Source of the DNA: Haliea sp041746975
Lineage (GTDB): Bacteria; Pseudomonadota; Gammaproteobacteria; Pseudomonadales; Halieaceae
Assembly: GCA_041746975.1 (NCBI GenBank)
Contig: JBGTGB010000251.1
Span: 1-8,348 of the forward strand
DNA: 8,348 bases
Reading direction: 5' to 3'
Shown: positions 5,829 to 8,348 of the stretch, in pieces
Position numbering within the stretch: position 1 is the first letter of the stretch
How the letters are laid out: the number at the start of each line of letters is the position of its first letter
The notes under the pieces: model-generated
What the model saw: only the letters and a program-made list of their open reading frames with translations
What the model was told of the DNA's origin: nothing
The model's database searches: none
Position numbers and translations under genes: made by a program

Positions 5829-7499
5829 ATGACGACATTGAAGGTCAACGAAATGACCTGCGACTCGTGCGCCGCATACGTCAAGGAGCCATTGGAGAAG
5901 GTGCCCGGCGTGCAGTCAGCGACCGTGTCCTACCCGAAGGGCACCGCGCAGCTCGCCACCGAGTCGGGTACGCCAACGGCAGTGCTGACCGCCGCCGTGG
6001 TCGATCTCGGCTTTCAGGCCAAATTCGCCGATGCGCCCGCTGCCCCCACGAGCGACGTACCATTGGACTCGGTGCGCGACGACAGGGCCGGTGCCGATGG
6101 CGGCGGGCTGCATATCGCCATCATCGGCAGTGGCAGTGGCGCTTTCGCGGCCGCCATTCGCGCGGTTGAGGCAGGCGCCCGGGTGACCATGGTCGAGCGC
6201 GACACCCTCGGCGGCACCTGCGTCAACGTCGGCTGCGTGCCGTCGAAGATTATGATTCAGGCGGCTCGCGTCGCCCATGTCCGCTCTGGCAGCCCGTTCG
6301 ACAATGGTATATCGGCGCACGCGCCTGACATCGATCGCAGAACACTCTTTGCCCAGCAACAGGCGCGAGTGGAAGAACTACGCCAGTCGAAGTACCAGTC
6401 TATACTGGACTCCCACGACGCGGTCACCCTGATCCGGGGCAACGCGCACTTTGCCGACGCGTGCACGCTGGCTATTGAAACCGTATCCGGCGCCCAGCAG
6501 CACCTGACGTTCGATCGCTGCCTGATCGCGACCGGCGCCCGCCCCGCAATCCCGCCCATCCCGGGCCTGGCGGACACACCGTACTGGACTTCCACTGAGG
6601 CTCTGGAGAGTGAAACGATACCTCAGCGTCTGGCCGTGATTGGCTCGTCAGCCGTAGCTGGAGAACTGGCGCAGGCCTTTGCCCGGCTGGGCAGCAAGGT
6701 TACGCTCCTGACGCGAAACACGCTGTTCTCGCGCGAAGACCCAGCCATCGGTGCGGCTGTGGCAGACGTCTTCCGGGAAGAAGGTATCGAAGTACTCGAA
6801 TGCACCGAGGCAAGTAGGGTGGACTATGCTAACGAGGTGTTTCGCCTGGTGACCCAGCACGGCGAGCTCAAGGCCAATCGGCTGCTGGTGGCCACCGGCC
6901 GCGTGCCGAACACGCACGCGTTGAACCTCGAGGCGGTTGGGGTCGCAACCGAAAGGAACGGTGCTGTCATCGTCGATGATCACATGCGCACCCGCGTATC
7001 CCACATCTACGCTGCCGGCGACTGCACCAACCAGCCGCAGCTCGTCTATGTCGCGGCGGCCGCCGGTACCCGGGCCGCCTTCAACATGACCGGCGGCGAG
7101 GCGGCTCTGGATTTGCGCGCCATGCCCGCGGTGGTGTTCACCGACCCGCAGGTGGCCACAGTCGGCCTGTCCGAGGCCGAAGCCAAGCTTGACGGAATCG
7201 AAGTCGAATCCCGCACGTTGAATCTGGAATACGTCCCACGCGCACTGGCCAACTTCGACACCCGCGGCTTCATCAAGCTGGTCGCCGAGGTCGACTCAGG
7301 CCGCCTGATCGGCGTCCAGGCCGTGGCAGTCAATGCAGGTGAGTTGATCCAGACCGCCGCTCTGGCCGTTTATCACCGGATGACGGTAGACGAACTGGCC
7401 GATCGTTTGTTCCCGTATCTCACCATGGTTGAGGGACTCAAGCTCTGCGCGCAGACTTTTACCAAGGACGTATCACAATTGTCGTGTTGTGCCGGCTAA
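5829..7499 (+). CDS. merA: Mercuric reductase MerA
   Basis: This encodes a 556-residue cytosolic FAD- and NADPH-dependent enzyme reducing Hg(II) to Hg(0); Tn501 MerA is 561 residues. ATG 5829 is chosen because it gives the usual MTTLK start; GAGG lies 9 nt upstream (5816-5819). ATG 5814 is possible but lacks a clear SD. Domains: an N-terminal metal-binding domain (1-68, Cys11 and Cys14 in MTCDSC), a linker, FAD-binding IIGSGSGAFAAA (98-109), redox-active pair Cys131/Cys136 in GGTCVNVGCVPSK, NADPH-binding IGSSAVAGELA (271-281), IYAAGDCT (393-400), and a dimerisation domain ending in SCCAG with the Cys553/Cys554 pair that hands Hg(II) to the active site of the partner subunit. Oddities: the metal-binding motif has Glu8 where GMTC has Gly, and the normally invariant KLAAQTF reads KLCAQTF (Cys540). 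All catalytic residues are intact. Confidence 0.97.
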   Translation: MTTLKVNEMTCDSCAAYVKEPLEKVPGVQSATVSYPKGTAQLATESGTPTAVLTAAVVDLGFQAKFADAPAAPTSDVPLDSVRDDRAGADGGGLHIAIIGSGSGAFAAAIRAVEAGARVTMVERDTLGGTCVNVGCVPSKIMIQAARVAHVRSGSPFDNGISAHAPDIDRRTLFAQQQARVEELRQSKYQSILDSHDAVTLIRGNAHFADACTLAIETVSGAQQHLTFDRCLIATGARPAIPPIPGLADTPYWTSTEALESETIPQRLAVIGSSAVAGELAQAFARLGSKVTLLTRNTLFSREDPAIGAAVADVFREEGIEVLECTEASRVDYANEVFRLVTQHGELKANRLLVATGRVPNTHALNLEAVGVATERNGAVIVDDHMRTRVSHIYAAGDCTNQPQLVYVAAAAGTRAAFNMTGGEAALDLRAMPAVVFTDPQVATVGLSEAEAKLDGIEVESRTLNLEYVPRALANFDTRGFIKLVAEVDSGRLIGVQAVAVNAGELIQTAALAVYHRMTVDELADRLFPYLTMVEGLKLCAQTFTKDVSQLSCCAG

Positions 7500-7536
7500 C
7501 GACGTTCTTGCAAACCTGAGGATTAGGCACTAACTT

Positions 7537-7899
7537 GTGAAGATGACCAGCGCCCGGAACCTCATCATTTTGTTTCTCGCTTTGGCGATACCGCTGGCTG
7601 GTATCGCCGGAGTCGAGATGCCTGCGGCAAAGTGCCCCATGGCGATGGAGCAGTCGTCGGCGTCGTCATCCGCTTCCAAGGCAGATGGCCCACGGCACAG
7701 CTGCTGCGAAGATGCCGAGACTGCAGCGTTCACTGGCAAACTCTGCAAGTCTGGTCAGGAATGCGGCACGCCTTCCGTGTTTTGTCCAACCACGAGTAAA
7801 ATCCCCGTCGCCTCCCGAGTGCAGGTCCCCTTCGCTGGCGACATGCCTTCCTTGCTCTCTCCAGATCCCGCCAAGCTACTGCGTCCTCCGCGCGCCTGA
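7537..7899 (+). CDS. Small exported Cys-rich protein upstream of TolC-type gene
   Basis: This encodes 120 residues from GTG 7537 (TTAGG at 7523-7527 gives a plausible SD); ATG 7543, two codons later, is an alternative. Residues 1-24 form a signal peptide with positive N-end, hydrophobic core IILFLALAIPLAG and cleavage near GIA-G. The mature protein has Cys33 (KCPM), Cys56-Cys57 (HSCCED), Cys70 (LCKSGQ), Cys76 (QEC) and Cys83 (FCP), with a Ser/Ala-rich linker (39-48) and a Pro-rich tail. It has no family I can name with certainty, but short Cys/Met/His-rich secreted proteins like this often precede heavy-metal RND efflux operons. A periplasmic metal-binding role is therefore plausible. It starts 37 bp after the merA stop and ends 100 bp before the TolC-like gene. 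Six Cys could form disulfides or bind metal. Gene reality is supported by the signal peptide and context. Confidence 0.75.
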   Translation: MKMTSARNLIILFLALAIPLAGIAGVEMPAAKCPMAMEQSSASSSASKADGPRHSCCEDAETAAFTGKLCKSGQECGTPSVFCPTTSKIPVASRVQVPFAGDMPSLLSPDPAKLLRPPRA

Positions 7900-7952
7900 T
7901 CGTTGCAACGGAACCGCTAATCCGCTACCACGGATTGCATTTTCCATTGTGT

Positions 7953-7981
7953 GGCCGAGACGTTGGTCATCCCAATCGGCC
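7953..7981 (+). promoter_or_regulatory. RNA hairpin in leader of TolC-like gene
   Basis: GGCCGA (7953-7958) pairs with TCGGCC (7976-7981), and inside it TTGG (7963-7966) pairs with CCAA (7972-7975) around loop TCATC, leaving a 4-nt bulge (7959-7962). That is 10 base pairs ending 6 nt before the SD AGGAG (7988-7992). It has no T run, so it does not look like an intrinsic terminator. A smaller hairpin, AATCCG (7919-7924) / CGGATT (7931-7936), lies upstream. Control of translation or mRNA stability is possible but unproven. Confidence 0.4.
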
Positions 7982-7999
7982 GCGATCAGGAGCTAAGAC

Positions 8000-8348
8000 A
8001 TGTTGCTACCCGCCCATTTTGTCGCCATTGCGGCATTGCTTATCGGCTGCTTTGGCGGCGCCCCATCGGCCGCTGCCGAGGCTAGCTCTGTCTGGCCCAG
8101 CGATCATCTGCAGGCCAATGCACTGGTGATCGGGGTATTGCAGGCCAACCCCAGCCTGGCAGCGTTGGAAGCTGCGGTACAGGAAGCGGCCGCGCGGGTA
8201 AAACCCGCCGGAGCACTGGACGATCCGATGCTCTCCTACGAAACCGCACCGCGCGCTTTCGGCTCGCATATTGGCGATCGTCACAATGTGCAGTTCAGTC
8301 AGGCCATCCCCTGGCCCGGCACCCTGGGCAGGCGAGCAGCGGCAGCCG
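8000..8348 (+). CDS. TolC-family outer-membrane efflux protein (3'-truncated)
   Basis: The first 116 residues of an open frame run off the right edge. ATG 8000 is fixed by AGGAG (7988-7992) 7 nt upstream and by an in-frame TAA at 7994-7996. Residues 1-26 form an export signal: either signal peptidase I cleavage near SAAA-EA or a lipoprotein signal with LIGC (Cys17), though no basic residue precedes the hydrophobic stretch. The mature start, then VLQANPSLAALEAAVQEAAARVKPAGALDDPMLSYE and QFSQAIPWPGTLGRR, shows the paired-helix pattern and the sentence-like FSQ-IPWPGKL motif of TolC/CusC/CzcC-type outer-membrane factors of metal efflux. It would form the outer-membrane channel of an RND tripartite pump whose other genes should lie past the window. 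The specific metal cannot be told. Confidence 0.85.
   Translation, partial: MLLPAHFVAIAALLIGCFGGAPSAAAEASSVWPSDHLQANALVIGVLQANPSLAALEAAVQEAAARVKPAGALDDPMLSYETAPRAFGSHIGDRHNVQFSQAIPWPGTLGRRAAAA

Noticed and set aside
7508..7536. Possible promoter TTGCAA-17-TAACTT before the Cys-rich protein
   Set aside because: Both boxes are poor matches and the -10 abuts the GTG start, leaving no room for a leader; read-through from merA is equally likely.
4140..7899. Mercury transposon ends or transposase
   Set aside because: No Tn21/Tn501-type terminal repeat or transposase was recognised; the mer genes may still be mobile, but the window does not show it.

Overview
The window is about 60% G+C by eye, gene-dense and bacterial. 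The mercury genes (MerR, MerC, MerA) and the TolC-type outer-membrane protein point to a Gram-negative proteobacterium, most likely gammaproteobacterial. Genus cannot be fixed from this sequence, and I saw no transposase, integrase, tRNA or transposon end that would say whether the block is mobile.

Left part (1-4134, all + strand): the 3' end of an alpha/beta-fold hydrolase with an Asp nucleophile, a 155-bp gap, then four closely spaced genes. These encode a four-helix membrane protein, an isochorismatase-family cysteine hydrolase, a lipoprotein of the sorbosone/glucose dehydrogenase beta-propeller family, and a flavodoxin-fold NAD(P)H/FMN oxidoreductase. Gaps of 16, 66 and 8 bp suggest co-transcription. 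The set looks like small-molecule redox or detoxification chemistry, but no substrate can be read from the sequence.

Middle part (4140-5287, - strand): merR and a type II haloacid-dehalogenase-like gene overlap by one base (TGATG), so they are probably translationally coupled. They converge on the flavodoxin-like gene with 5 bp between stop codons.

Right part (5288-7499): a divergent mer operator/promoter with the typical 19-bp spacer drives merC (inner-membrane mercuric ion transporter) and merA (mercuric reductase with an N-terminal metal-binding domain). merT, merP, merD, merE and merB are absent here, so this is a compact merR-merCA module. Hg(II) would enter through MerC, be taken up by MerA and be reduced to Hg(0).

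End (7537-8348): a small exported Cys-rich protein, then a leader with a hairpin and the 5' part of a TolC-family outer-membrane gene, probably the first component of a heavy-metal RND efflux system continuing beyond the window. The right half therefore joins mercury reduction to a likely metal-efflux operon.

Most noteworthy: merR coupled to a haloacid-dehalogenase-like enzyme; the merT/merP-free mer operon; sequence oddities in MerA (Glu in the metal-binding motif, an extra Cys near the C-terminus); a duplicated ribosome-binding-site/start sequence inside the membrane-protein gene; and the Cys-rich small protein before the TolC gene.
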